NCBI RefSeq assembly: GCF_900129005.1
Contig: NZ_FQUN01000003.1
Span: 310,001 to 374,000, forward strand
DNA from: Leeuwenhoekiella marinoflava DSM 3653
Lineage (GTDB): Bacteria > Bacteroidota > Bacteroidia > Flavobacteriales > Flavobacteriaceae
DNA length: 64,000 nucleotides
Reading direction: 5' to 3'
This document shows, in pieces, positions 35,881-45,616 of the stretch. The position numbers and the translations under genes are program-made. Below the pieces are notes generated by a model. The model was not told where the DNA came from. It saw only the letters and a list, made by a program, of their open reading frames with translations, and ran no database searches. The first letter of the stretch is position 1; every line of letters begins with the position of its first letter.

Positions 35881-37122
35881 TTGAAAAAACTTAGTCTCAT
35901 ATTGCTGGCGGTGCTTACTTTGATGAGTTGTGCTGATGATAAAAAAATAGAACAAAAGCCTGAAGTTATAGAAGTAAAGAAACCTCTTAATAAGCGGTTT
36001 GGTTACGTGCTTGATGATTATGAGGTGATTTCAGATACTGTGCAGTCTGGTGATAGTTTTGGTCAGATTTTATTTGAAAACGGTATTGATTATGGGACTA
36101 TTCAACAGATTACAGATACAGTACAAGCTACTTTTGATACGCGTAAAATCGTTGTGGGTAAACCCTATACCTTACTTAAAAGCAAAGACTCAGCAAATCA
36201 AGCAAGGGTGTTTATTTATGAGCAAAATAAGATAGACTATGTAGTTCTTGATTTTGCTGATGAGGTTGTGAAGGCTGCCGCTAAAAAAAGACCGGTTACA
36301 GTTAAAGAACGTGTGGTAAGTGGGGTGATTAATAGTAACCTATCTTCTACTTTTGATGATATTGGTGTGAATATTTTGGTGGCCTACAAAATGGCAGATA
36401 TTTATGCTTGGACTATTGACTTCTTTCGTTTACAGCAAGGTGATAAATTTAAAGTGGTTTACACTGAAAAGTTTATCAATGACACCATTCCTGCAGGATT
36501 TGGAGAAATAAAAGCGAGTTGGTTTGAGCATAAAGGTAAACCTGTTTATGCTTTTGCATACCAGAATGATTCGGTTAATGATGGTATTCGAGATTTTTAT
36601 GATCAGCATGCAGATAACTTAAGAAGAGCCTTCTTAAAAAGTCCGCTTAAATTTGGACGAATATCTTCTCGCTATAACTTAAAGCGTAGAATTGCATATT
36701 ATGGTAACCGCATTCGCCCACATAAAGGAACTGATTTTGCCGCTCCTGTAGGAACGCCAATTATGGCGACTTCAGATGGTACGGTAATCGCTTCAGAATA
36801 CAGAGGGGGTAATGGTAATTATGTAAAAGTAAGACATAATAAAACCTATGACACCCAGTATTTACATATGAGTAAACGAGCGGTAAGCAGAGGTGATTAT
36901 GTGCGTCAGGGAGAAGTAATAGGCTATATAGGAATGACCGGTAATACCAGTGGACCTCATGTTTGCTATCGTTTTTGGAAAAACGGCAAGCAAGTTAATC
37001 CATTTGCCATAGATTTACCTACCTCAGAGCCTTTAGCAGAAGAACTACAACCTCAATATTTTGAATTTATAGCTCCTTTGAGAGCACAATTAGATGCAAT
37101 AACCTTCCAAAAATCAACATAA
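35881..37122 (+). CDS. M23-family peptidase lipoprotein
   Basis: A 413-residue lipoprotein (lipobox LMSC, Cys17, followed by ADDKK) with a LysM-less N-terminal region of the kind found in flavobacterial M23 proteins ([16 protein letters not shown]) and a C-terminal lysostaphin-type domain: [20 protein letters not shown] and GPHVCYRFW carry the zinc ligands. It probably cuts or remodels peptidoglycan cross-links. The start is a TTG at 35881 that begins the signal peptide; no in-frame ATG fits. It is followed by pgi after 1 nt. Confidence 0.9.
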   Translation: MKKLSLILLAVLTLMSCADDKKIEQKPEVIEVKKPLNKRFGYVLDDYEVISDTVQSGDSFGQILFENGIDYGTIQQITDTVQATFDTRKIVVGKPYTLLKSKDSANQARVFIYEQNKIDYVVLDFADEVVKAAAKKRPVTVKERVVSGVINSNLSSTFDDIGVNILVAYKMADIYAWTIDFFRLQQGDKFKVVYTEKFINDTIPAGFGEIKASWFEHKGKPVYAFAYQNDSVNDGIRDFYDQHADNLRRAFLKSPLKFGRISSRYNLKRRIAYYGNRIRPHKGTDFAAPVGTPIMATSDGTVIASEYRGGNGNYVKVRHNKTYDTQYLHMSKRAVSRGDYVRQGEVIGYIGMTGNTSGPHVCYRFWKNGKQVNPFAIDLPTSEPLAEELQPQYFEFIAPLRAQLDAITFQKST

Positions 37123-37123
37123 A

Positions 37124-38767
37124 ATGCAAAAAGTAAATCCTACTCAGACAAAAGCCTGGAAAGCGCTTCAAGCCCATTTTGAAGACATTAAAGATGTCGA
37201 AATGAAAAACCTCTTTGAAGATCAATCGAGGGCAGTAGCCTTTACATTGAAGTGGGAAGATTTTTATGTGGATTATAGTAAAAACAGAATCACTCAAGAG
37301 ACAAAGTCCTTGTTGCTCGATTTAGCTAAAGAAATGAATCTTGAGGAAGCTAAGGCAGCTTATTTTGGCGGAGCCGAAATAAATGAGACTGAAGGCCGTG
37401 CGGTAATGCATACAGCGCTTCGTCAGCCCAGTACAGCTAGTGTGAAGATTGACGGTGAAGATGTTATCCCTGAAGTAAACGAGGTAAAAGAAAAAATCAA
37501 AAGCTTTTGTGACACAGTTATTAGCGGTGCGCACAAAGGGTATACCGGTAAGGCAATTACCGATGTGGTCAATATAGGTATTGGAGGTTCAGATCTTGGG
37601 CCTGTTATGGTTGCTGAAGCTTTAGCATATTACCACAATCATTTAAAGGTTCATTTTATTTCTAATGTAGATGGAGATCACGTTCACGAATCTTTAAAAT
37701 CCTTAGATCCGGAAACAACGTTGTTTGTGATTGTATCTAAGACTTTTACGACTCAAGAAACCCTTTCTAATGCGAATACTGCGCGTAAGTGGTTTTTAGG
37801 TAAAGTCGCAGGTACCGTATCAGATGGCGAGGCTGTTGCAAAACACTTTGTTGCTGTTTCTACAAATGAGACTGCGGTTAAAGATTTTGGTATAGATCCC
37901 AATAATGTCTTTACGATGTGGGACTGGGTTGGTGGTCGTTTCTCATTATGGAGTTCGGTTGGACTTTCTATCGCTTTAGCTGTAGGCTATAACAATTTTG
38001 ATAGTATGCTTGCCGGAGCCCATAAAGCTGATGAACATTTCAAAAAGACACCGCTTGACGAGAATATTTCTGTAATAATGGCGCTTGTAACTTTGTGGTA
38101 TAACAACTTCTTTGGTGCAGAAAGTGAAGCGATTATTCCGTATACACAATACTTACACCGTTTCCCTGCTTATCTACAACAAGCAATTATGGAGAGTAAT
38201 GGTAAAAGTGTAGACCGTAACGGGAAGCACGTAGATTATCAAACCGGACAAATTGTTTGGGGGGAACCGGGTACCAATTCGCAGCATGCGTTTTTTCAGT
38301 TGATTCATCAAGGGACTAAAATTATTCCTACTCATTTTATCGGTTATAAACATTCATTACACGGTGATGTAGATCATCACAACAAGTTGATGGCGAACTT
38401 CTTTGCGCAGACTGAAGCTTTAATGAATGGTAAAACGGAAGCAGAAGCCAAAGCAGAATTAGAAGCTTCTGGTATGGATGCAGATGCAATTCAGAAGCTG
38501 GTTCCGTTCAAGGTTTTTGATGGAAATAAGCCTACTACAACCATTCTTATTGATAAGCTAACACCAGAAAGTCTGGGTACGTTGATCGCGTTATATGAGC
38601 ATAAGATCTTTACTGAAGGTATTTTATGGAACATATTTAGCTACGACCAGTGGGGTGTTGAGCTCGGGAAGCAGTTGGCTAAAAATGTTTTAACTGATTT
38701 AAATTCAGAGGCTATAACGGCACATGATTCTTCAACAACAGCTTTGATAAAAGCATTTAAAGGATAA
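37124..38767 (+). CDS. pgi: Glucose-6-phosphate isomerase
   Basis: A 547-residue PGI interconverting glucose-6- and fructose-6-phosphate. Both family signatures are present: [14 protein letters not shown] and [11 protein letters not shown], along with GIGGSDLGP and the [18 protein letters not shown] segment with its catalytic histidine. It starts one base after the M23 peptidase gene. Immediately after its stop lies the left arm of a 16-bp inverted repeat that reaches to the next gene's start. Confidence 0.97.
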   Translation: MQKVNPTQTKAWKALQAHFEDIKDVEMKNLFEDQSRAVAFTLKWEDFYVDYSKNRITQETKSLLLDLAKEMNLEEAKAAYFGGAEINETEGRAVMHTALRQPSTASVKIDGEDVIPEVNEVKEKIKSFCDTVISGAHKGYTGKAITDVVNIGIGGSDLGPVMVAEALAYYHNHLKVHFISNVDGDHVHESLKSLDPETTLFVIVSKTFTTQETLSNANTARKWFLGKVAGTVSDGEAVAKHFVAVSTNETAVKDFGIDPNNVFTMWDWVGGRFSLWSSVGLSIALAVGYNNFDSMLAGAHKADEHFKKTPLDENISVIMALVTLWYNNFFGAESEAIIPYTQYLHRFPAYLQQAIMESNGKSVDRNGKHVDYQTGQIVWGEPGTNSQHAFFQLIHQGTKIIPTHFIGYKHSLHGDVDHHNKLMANFFAQTEALMNGKTEAEAKAELEASGMDADAIQKLVPFKVFDGNKPTTTILIDKLTPESLGTLIALYEHKIFTEGILWNIFSYDQWGVELGKQLAKNVLTDLNSEAITAHDSSTTALIKAFKG

Positions 38768-38774
38768 AACATAA

Positions 38775-38932
38775 GCTTGTTTAAATTTAGCGTTTTAACT
38801 GTTAAATATTAATATACGATATTTAGGGGTTAAAATAGCACATACACTGTTGGGATGTTATTCTTAACATTGCGTTAATATTTAATTAGGTCTTTATTGA
38901 GACTTTTGCGCAAAATCTAAATTTAAACAAGC
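38775..38932. promoter_or_regulatory. Perfect 16-bp inverted repeat bracketing the promoter region of the nucleic-acid locus
   Basis: GCTTGTTTAAATTTAG (38775-38790) is exactly complementary to CTAAATTTAAACAAGC (38917-38932), with 126 nt between. The right arm ends 3 nt before the TonB-receptor ATG at 38936, so it covers the ribosome-binding region. The left arm begins 7 nt after the pgi stop. A near -7 box (GACTTTTG, 38901-38908) lies between the arms. Confidence 0.75.
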
Positions 38933-38935
38933 ACA

Positions 38936-41518
38936 ATGAAAAAAATTACAAGTTCAATTACACTTGTGTTTCTTCTGTTTACAGCCTTTATGCAAGCACA
39001 AGGAACTATTCGTGGTACTGTAGTAGACGGTGAAAATGGTACGCCGCTACCTGGAGTAAACGTAGTTGTTGAAGGAACAACTAACGGAGTTTCAACTGAT
39101 TTTGATGGAGTTTTTGAGATTGATGTTAATCAATCAACAGGTAAACTTCGTGTCTCATACGTAGGATTTTCACCTAAAGTAGTTGAATTTTCAGTATCAA
39201 ATGGACAAGAGATAGACTTAGGTACAATAGGTCTAGAGTTAGATGCCGGATCTTTAGATGAAGTTTTGGTTACAGCTTATTCATTAGCAATTGATCGTAA
39301 AACGCCGGTTGCAGTTTCTACAATTAAATCTGAAGAGATAACTCTTAAATTAGGAACTCAAGAATTTCCTGAAATTCTGAAAAGTACACCTGGTATTTAT
39401 GCTACAAGACAAGGTGGTGGTTACGGTGATGGTCGTGTTAATATACGTGGTTTTAGCTCAGAGAACGTAGCGGTAATGATTAATGGGGTTCCTGTTAATG
39501 ATATGGAAAACGGAGCTGTTTACTGGAGTAACTGGGCTGGTTTAGGTGATGTAACTTCAACAATGCAGGTACAAAGAGGTCTTGGTGCTTCTAAGGTTGC
39601 AGTGCCTTCGATTGGTGGTACAATTAACATTGTTACTAAATCAATTGATGCTACAGAAGGCGGAACTATTCAAACATCTTTAGGTAACAATGGTTATTTA
39701 AAATATGGAATGACGTATTCTACTGGTCTTTCAGATAAAGGTTTTGCAGCTACTGTTTCTGCTTCTAGAATACAAGGGGATGGTTATGTAGATGGTACTG
39801 AGTTTGAGGGTTATAATTACTTCATAAACCTATCTCAACAAATAAATGACAAGCATTTACTTTCATTTAATGCTTTTGGTGCTCAGCAACAACATGGTCA
39901 GCATTTTAGTCGTGCTACTGTCCAAGAATATAAGAACTCAGAATCTGGACCAAGAAGATTTAATCCTGATTGGGGTTACAAAAATGGTCAATTGGCCTAC
40001 TCTTCGTTTAATTATTATCACAAGCCTCAAATATCTTTAAATCATTATTGGACAATTAATGATGCTACAAGTCTTACAACAGCTCTTTACGCATCTTTTG
40101 GATCAGGTGGAGGTCGTAGAACAGAAGGTGATAAAATAGGTACTACAGCTTATCGTTTAGGAGGGTTTGATCAGCCTATAGATTTTGATAAAATAGTTGA
40201 TGAAAATATTCAGTTGGGAAATCAAGGTGCATCTGCTTCTGATTTTCTTTATAACTCTGTGAATAGCCACCAATGGTACGGGATTTTATCTACATTTAAA
40301 AACTACACTACAGATAAGCTTACTTTATCAGGTGGTATTGATGGAAGATATTATATAGGTTCTCACTATTATCAGATAGATGATTTATTAGGAGGAACTT
40401 ATTGGTTAAACGATAATTCTTCAGATCTTAACTTTAATCAAGCACTGAGGGTTGGGGATATTTTCGGTAAGAACTATGATGGAACTGTGTTAAGAGGTGG
40501 TCTCTTTGCTCAGGCTGAATATGAAGTTAATGATAAGTTTAATTTATTTGCCGCAGCAGATATTTCTAATACAACATATAGCGTAGAGAACTTCTTAAAA
40601 GATCTTGATCAGAAAAAATCAGATAAGGTAGATTTCTTGGGTTATGGTATTAAAGGTGGAGCTAACTATAAGTTTGATGCTAGTAATAATGTGTTTGCTA
40701 ATATTGGTTATTTCGAAAGAGCTCCTTTTTTAACTAATGTTTTTACAAATGCAACTGGTTCTACTTTAGCTAACACTGCAGCTGTAAATGAAAAAGTGTT
40801 TAGTGCTGAGTTAGGATATGGATATAGAAGTCAGAATTTAAGAGGAAATTTAAACGTATACCGTACAGAGTGGATTGATAAATCTACAAACGGATCGTAT
40901 ACTTCTCCAAACGATCAAACAATTATACTTTTTTATAACTTGCAGGGAGTGAATGCCGTGCATCAAGGTGTTGAGCTTGATTTTACATATGATATATTTG
41001 ACAATCTTAGTTTTAGCGGTATGGTCTCTTTAGGTGATTGGAATTGGACAAGTAGTCCAACTGCAACTTTAAGAGATGAAGATGGTGCTATAATATTTGA
41101 TGAGGTTGAAGGTGAGCAAGTTCCTAGAACAGTAACTGTTTATTCAGATGGTTTAAAAGTAGGAGATGCAGCGCAGACTACATTTGCTGCAGGATTAAGT
41201 TATGATTTTGCTCCAACTTCTAGTTTTTACCTTGACTATAATTATGCAGGTGATATGTATGCTTCTTTTGCACCTGATGGTACAGAGGAAGGACAAGGTA
41301 ATACGTGGAAAACACCAGCTTATGGACTATTTGATATCGGTGTAAAACATGGGTTCAACATAGGATCATTTGATGCGTCAATTGTGGGTAGAATCAACAA
41401 TGCCCTTAATACAGAGTATATATCAGATGCTAATGATCAAGGTAATGGTGCTCAGAATGCCTTAGTGTATTTTGGTGCAGGTAGAACCTATAGTGTCGCT
41501 TTTAGACTTAACTTTTAA
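38936..41518 (+). CDS. TonB-dependent receptor, probably for nucleic-acid fragments
   Basis: An 860-residue SusC-like receptor: signal peptide ending MQAQ, carboxypeptidase-D-like domain (about 23-100, GTIRGTVVDGENGTPLPGVN), plug (about 120-240, with GDGRVNIRGFSSENVAVMIN and the GGTINIVTK end) and a barrel ending VAFRLNF. The substrate is inferred only from the partners: the next two genes are a surface lipoprotein and an endonuclease I lipoprotein. Codon use is more AT-rich than in the housekeeping genes around it. No SusD homologue is present; the lipoprotein downstream takes that position. Confidence 0.9.
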   Translation: MKKITSSITLVFLLFTAFMQAQGTIRGTVVDGENGTPLPGVNVVVEGTTNGVSTDFDGVFEIDVNQSTGKLRVSYVGFSPKVVEFSVSNGQEIDLGTIGLELDAGSLDEVLVTAYSLAIDRKTPVAVSTIKSEEITLKLGTQEFPEILKSTPGIYATRQGGGYGDGRVNIRGFSSENVAVMINGVPVNDMENGAVYWSNWAGLGDVTSTMQVQRGLGASKVAVPSIGGTINIVTKSIDATEGGTIQTSLGNNGYLKYGMTYSTGLSDKGFAATVSASRIQGDGYVDGTEFEGYNYFINLSQQINDKHLLSFNAFGAQQQHGQHFSRATVQEYKNSESGPRRFNPDWGYKNGQLAYSSFNYYHKPQISLNHYWTINDATSLTTALYASFGSGGGRRTEGDKIGTTAYRLGGFDQPIDFDKIVDENIQLGNQGASASDFLYNSVNSHQWYGILSTFKNYTTDKLTLSGGIDGRYYIGSHYYQIDDLLGGTYWLNDNSSDLNFNQALRVGDIFGKNYDGTVLRGGLFAQAEYEVNDKFNLFAAADISNTTYSVENFLKDLDQKKSDKVDFLGYGIKGGANYKFDASNNVFANIGYFERAPFLTNVFTNATGSTLANTAAVNEKVFSAELGYGYRSQNLRGNLNVYRTEWIDKSTNGSYTSPNDQTIILFYNLQGVNAVHQGVELDFTYDIFDNLSFSGMVSLGDWNWTSSPTATLRDEDGAIIFDEVEGEQVPRTVTVYSDGLKVGDAAQTTFAAGLSYDFAPTSSFYLDYNYAGDMYASFAPDGTEEGQGNTWKTPAYGLFDIGVKHGFNIGSFDASIVGRINNALNTEYISDANDQGNGAQNALVYFGAGRTYSVAFRLNF

Positions 41519-41529
41519 AATAAAATAAA

Positions 41530-43221
41530 ATGAAAAAGTTTTTATTAATATTAGTAGGGCTAATAAGTGTCCTTTCTGTAGGTTGTGATCCTATGGATGA
41601 AATTTATGATGACATTGATACATCTTTGAAAGTTGAAGGGGCGGTAGATCTTACTTTGACAGAAGATGATTATGCTTCTCTAGAACTTGAAGAAAATAGC
41701 TTTAATACTCTTGATGATGCCAAGGCCTTAATACCAAGCCTTCTAGAGTCTAAATATCCTGCATTTACTGAGAGGTCTTTAGCTAATGTTTACTTCAACC
41801 TATTTGATCCTACTGTAGTAGAAGAATATACTGTATTGGAGTCAGAATATACAACAGAAGAAAAGTATTTTACATCAAGTGCTGGGGTGAAATCTTTTTT
41901 AAGCTCTAAATACGATACAGCAGCAGAAGGTAAAGTAGTCGAAGTTACTTATAAAACTATTGCGGCAGGAGAGGATTATATATTGACTGATGAAAACTAT
42001 GATGATATTGCTTCAGCTTTAATATCAACTTATCCTGGTCCAGCAGGTAACCTTGGAGATTACGGTAATTTTGGTAGGTATGAAGGGAGTAATAGTTATT
42101 GGAGCTATGAAATGATTATCGAAGGGTTTAATGAAGTTTTAATTGATGAATTAAGCCCCAATGAAGGTCAGCTATATAATGTGACTTTTGATACGTATGG
42201 TCCTAATGCTGCTGAGACTATAATCATTCGTTATGATGGAAACTTATTTGTAGAGTTTGGAGAAGCTCCTCAGGGAGAAGCTTATACTCTTGTTAATCCT
42301 GATGATTATGTGTTTATAGGCGATGAATTATTAGAGGTTTATCCTGGGCCTGCTGATAACATTGCTGAATATAAAAATTTTGATAGAAGAGCAGATAATA
42401 GTGATTATTGGAGTACTTCAATGATTGAAGAGGCTTTAGATATTTTATTACAAGAAAAAAATGCTTCAGCTTCTGAGGGTGACGTATTTAATGTCACATA
42501 TAGAATTTATGATGGTAGTGGAGGAACTGAAGATATGACAATGATTAAAGAGGGAGGTTCATTTGTTATGTATAGCTCTATATCTATAACAGATGAAACT
42601 ACTTTATATTCTTATGTTAATGGTGATTGGGAAGAGCCTATAATGTTAGAAACTGCAGATTATACTGCAATGGGTCAAAGCTTTCCTAACTTTGACGATG
42701 AAGATGATGTTGCTTATAAGATAGGGATTTATTTAGATGATATGTTCCCTTATGCTGAAGAGGGTGATTATAAAACTGTTGGTTATGCTTTTTATAATGG
42801 TAGTACATCTACTAAATATTCAAACTTTGTTTTTGAAAATGGTGGATTCACTTTAATTCGTGATACAATTGAAACTTCTTTTCAATTTGGAATTACTGAT
42901 GGGGTTTGGCAACCAGATAATACTATTCAATATACTTTTACTTCTGCAGATTATGCTTTGGTAGCGAGTGAATTGGCAGTTGCGTATCCTTCTCAAGCTG
43001 GTAACCTGGAAAACTACGGGAACTTTAATCGTGGAGGTGGTTCTACAAGTTGGGATGATGCTATGATGCTAGATGCGTTTAGAGTTGTATTGAATAATAT
43101 AGATCCTAGCGCTGAGGAAGCTCAGAAGTACCAAATGATTTATACTATTTATGCCGGAGGTTATACTACACAAATTAGTAGTGTAATTAAAGTAGAAGGA
43201 GTTTGGGAATATCAAAACTAA
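41530..43221 (+). CDS. Repeat-containing surface lipoprotein partner of the TonB receptor
   Basis: A 563-residue lipoprotein (lipobox LSVGC, Cys19, followed by the acidic DPMDEIYDD, like a surface-export signal). It contains a tandemly repeated unit of about 100 residues. Three units are clear (about 150-255, 258-355 and 468-563), each with a YP(G/S)xAxNxxxYxNFxR motif, then S(Y/D/T)W(S/D) and a VTY or IYTIY strand; more diverged units lie near 30-135 and 370-440. I do not recognise the family. It lies 11 nt after the receptor and probably sits on the barrel as a substrate-binding lid. Confidence 0.75.
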   Translation: MKKFLLILVGLISVLSVGCDPMDEIYDDIDTSLKVEGAVDLTLTEDDYASLELEENSFNTLDDAKALIPSLLESKYPAFTERSLANVYFNLFDPTVVEEYTVLESEYTTEEKYFTSSAGVKSFLSSKYDTAAEGKVVEVTYKTIAAGEDYILTDENYDDIASALISTYPGPAGNLGDYGNFGRYEGSNSYWSYEMIIEGFNEVLIDELSPNEGQLYNVTFDTYGPNAAETIIIRYDGNLFVEFGEAPQGEAYTLVNPDDYVFIGDELLEVYPGPADNIAEYKNFDRRADNSDYWSTSMIEEALDILLQEKNASASEGDVFNVTYRIYDGSGGTEDMTMIKEGGSFVMYSSISITDETTLYSYVNGDWEEPIMLETADYTAMGQSFPNFDDEDDVAYKIGIYLDDMFPYAEEGDYKTVGYAFYNGSTSTKYSNFVFENGGFTLIRDTIETSFQFGITDGVWQPDNTIQYTFTSADYALVASELAVAYPSQAGNLENYGNFNRGGGSTSWDDAMMLDAFRVVLNNIDPSAEEAQKYQMIYTIYAGGYTTQISSVIKVEGVWEYQN

Positions 43222-43248
43222 AGTTTATAAATTCTAGTATATATAATT

Positions 43249-43290
43249 AACCTCCTACATATACATTTATGTATATGTAGGAGGTTTTTT
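43249..43290 (+). terminator. Very strong 18-bp hairpin between lipoprotein and nuclease genes
   Basis: AACCTCCTACATATACAT (43249-43266) pairs perfectly with the bases at 43269-43286, leaving a 2-nt loop, followed by a T run. It should stop most transcripts, or act as a partial terminator that sets lower nuclease expression. Confidence 0.85.
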
Positions 43291-43321
43291 CTTAGTAAAA
43301 GAAATTAATTGAATTATTAAA

Positions 43322-44971
43322 ATGAAAAATTTTACACTTAGGTCAAAACGATTTTTAAATATTGCTTTTGCAATTTTATTATGGAGTTGTAGTGGCGATG
43401 ACACAACCGTTACTCCTGATACAGAACCAGAAGTTGATAAGCCAGTTGCGAAAGATGATTCGTATACAGTGACAGAAAATGAAGAGCTTATATTGATTGA
43501 TTTGCTTGATAATGATACTATTTTTGACTTTGGTAGAGTTGCAAGTATTGATACAGAGACTTCAAAAGGGGGTGTTGTTGTAGATAACAGAGACGGTACG
43601 TTTACCTATACACCTCCTAGTAATTTTACAGGTGAAGACACTTTTAGCTATAGACTATGTGACTCCTCATTACCGGCAAATTGTTCAACAGCTACCGTGA
43701 CAATTACAGTAAATGCGTTAGCAGTATTGGTGCAAGATGATGCTTATGAGGTTGTTGAGCATAATAGTCTTAAAATAACTAGTTATTTAGATAATGATCA
43801 GTTGCCGTTAAATTATACAGTTACAGAGCTTGGATTAGAGAATTCAAAAGGAACAGCAGTTTTAAACGAAGACGGTTCTATTACCTATACGGCTCCTAAT
43901 GGTTTTGATGGTGAGGATTCGTTTACGTATACAATTTGCGATAATGAAGAAACTCCGGTTTGTTCTACTGCAACAATAACAATGACTGTTATCGATGAAG
44001 GTACTCCTGTTGCTAGGAATGTTGATTATGTTTATGAGCAAAATAATGAAGTTATCATAATAGATAGTTTTACTGATAACGATGATCTGATTGATGATGC
44101 AATAGTTACTGAAATAAGTTATTCAGGTTCAGGTAGTGCAGTTTTAAATGAAGACGGTACGATTACCTATTCATCTGCAAATAATTTCTTTGGAGAAGAA
44201 ACGATTACCTATTCGCTATGTGATGATGATGAGATTCCTTCTTGTGTTTCAGCTGTCATCACAATTACATGGATAGAAGAGGCAACTGTAGAAATTCCTA
44301 CTTCTTTAAAGTACTATTATGGAGAAATTGCTTTTTCAACAGATAAAGATGCTAATTATACTATAATTAGTACCATCACTGAAGGTAAGCATACTACTTA
44401 TTTAGATTACGGTCAACGACATGATTACCTTTATGATGTAGATCAGGATTTATCAAATTCAGACAATGTTATTTTATTATATAGCGGTGAAAGTCGTGAT
44501 AGTAGAGAATATCAGTCTGGAAATAATACACATTCACCACAGACGTTTAATACGGAGCATGTTTACCCGCAATCTTTATTTGATAGGGAGCCGGTTAAAA
44601 GAGGTGATTTACACCATTTACGTGTAGCTGATATAGAGATTAATTCTTTGCGCTCTAATTATCCATTTGCAGACGGTAGTGGTGAATACGAACTTATAAG
44701 TGGCAATTCTTTTTATCCAGGTGATGAATGGAAAGGTGATGTGGCACGTATGATTTTATATCTTAATGTTCGCTATGAGTTGAGTGTTGATTTGGTAGGA
44801 AACCTAGACTTATTCTTAAAGTGGAATCGTGAAGATCCGGTTTCTGATTTTGAGAGACAACGAAACGAAGCAATCGAGGATGCGCAAGGTAACCGTAATC
44901 CGTTTATTGATAATCCGTATTTAGCAACATTAATTTGGGGAGGAACTCCGGCTGAGAATACCTGGGAATAG
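43322..44971 (+). CDS. Endonuclease I-family lipoprotein with three Ig-like domains
   Basis: A 549-residue protein: lipoprotein signal (LLWSC, Cys23, then SGDD), three cadherin/Big-like beta domains of about 92 residues (about 43-130, 133-225, 228-318; each with DN(D/E)..., GxxTYT.PxxFxGEDxFxY and VCSTATIT-like ends), and a C-terminal endonuclease I domain (about 320-549). The nuclease motif is NTEHVYPQS with catalytic His413; GDLHHL and NRNPFIDNP are conserved family parts. Relatives cut DNA and RNA without specificity. There is no T9SS domain, so it is probably lipid-anchored on the surface. Confidence 0.88.
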   Translation: MKNFTLRSKRFLNIAFAILLWSCSGDDTTVTPDTEPEVDKPVAKDDSYTVTENEELILIDLLDNDTIFDFGRVASIDTETSKGGVVVDNRDGTFTYTPPSNFTGEDTFSYRLCDSSLPANCSTATVTITVNALAVLVQDDAYEVVEHNSLKITSYLDNDQLPLNYTVTELGLENSKGTAVLNEDGSITYTAPNGFDGEDSFTYTICDNEETPVCSTATITMTVIDEGTPVARNVDYVYEQNNEVIIIDSFTDNDDLIDDAIVTEISYSGSGSAVLNEDGTITYSSANNFFGEETITYSLCDDDEIPSCVSAVITITWIEEATVEIPTSLKYYYGEIAFSTDKDANYTIISTITEGKHTTYLDYGQRHDYLYDVDQDLSNSDNVILLYSGESRDSREYQSGNNTHSPQTFNTEHVYPQSLFDREPVKRGDLHHLRVADIEINSLRSNYPFADGSGEYELISGNSFYPGDEWKGDVARMILYLNVRYELSVDLVGNLDLFLKWNREDPVSDFERQRNEAIEDAQGNRNPFIDNPYLATLIWGGTPAENTWE

Positions 44972-44995
44972 TTGCCTTTTAGTTTAAAATTTATA

Positions 44996-45024
44996 AAACC
45001 CTTTCAGTTTTGAAAGGGTTTTTG
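44996..45024 (+). terminator. Terminator after the endonuclease gene
   Basis: AAACCCTTTCA (44996-45006) pairs with TGAAAGGGTTT (45011-45021), loop GTTT, followed by T. Confidence 0.85.
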
Positions 45025-45067
45025 CTTTTATGAGATGTAGATTTCAGTGCTTTTAACAGCAAAAACC

Positions 45068-45075
45068 TATCTTTG
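45068..45075 (+). promoter_or_regulatory. -7 promoter element (TATCTTTG)
   Basis: Exact TAnnTTTG match 18 nt before the ATG at 45094. Its final TTG is in frame with the gene but is not the start. Confidence 0.7.
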
Positions 45076-45093
45076 ACTTTCAAAATTCAGACT

Positions 45094-45534
45094 ATGTATA
45101 ATACCATTCAATTTGTACACTCTTATTGGGCTTATTTAGTGCTCATTGTACTTACGATAACTACCATTAACTCGTTGGTTTCTTACTTCGGGAATAAAGA
45201 GTTTACTGCTCGTGATTTTAGATTGGCTTTGTTTACGTTAATTGTAACGCACATTCAATTGCTCATAGGTATTGTGCTATACTTTGTTTCTCCGTTAGGC
45301 GCAAAAGCGATTGCTTCCCAAGGTATGAGTGCTGCGATGAGCGACCCTAATTTACGCTTGTATGTGGTAGAGCATCCGTTGGCGATGATCATTACAATTG
45401 TGTTTATTACAGTTGGCTATAGCAAGCACAAAAAGAAATTGACTTCTAAGCCTAAATTTAAACTTTTGGCTATTTTTTATACGTTGGGGCTTTTAGTGAT
45501 GCTAACTCGTATTCCGTGGTCTAATTGGTTTTAA
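45094..45534 (+). CDS. Four-helix membrane protein of unknown function (cytochrome b561-like)
   Basis: A 146-residue inner-membrane protein with four hydrophobic segments (about 8-27, 42-63, 88-107 and 121-139). Histidines occur in or near the first three helices (FVHSYWAY, VTHIQLLIG, VVEHPLAMI), which is why such proteins are often labelled cytochrome b-like; whether heme is bound is not shown. ATG 45094 is taken because TTG 45073 lies in the promoter. It is a single gene between two terminators. Confidence 0.75.
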   Translation: MYNTIQFVHSYWAYLVLIVLTITTINSLVSYFGNKEFTARDFRLALFTLIVTHIQLLIGIVLYFVSPLGAKAIASQGMSAAMSDPNLRLYVVEHPLAMIITIVFITVGYSKHKKKLTSKPKFKLLAIFYTLGLLVMLTRIPWSNWF

Positions 45535-45572
45535 TAATAGACTTGAGATTTTAGACATAAGTATTTAGATAA

Positions 45573-45610
45573 AAAAACCCTTCAATTAGCTTGTTACTTG
45601 AAGGGTTTTT
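45573..45610. terminator. Bidirectional terminator between convergent genes
   Basis: AAAAACCCTTCAA (45573-45585) pairs with TTGAAGGGTTTTT (45598-45610), with A and T runs on both sides, so it can serve the membrane-protein gene and pepP. Confidence 0.85.
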
Positions 45611-45616
45611 AATTTT

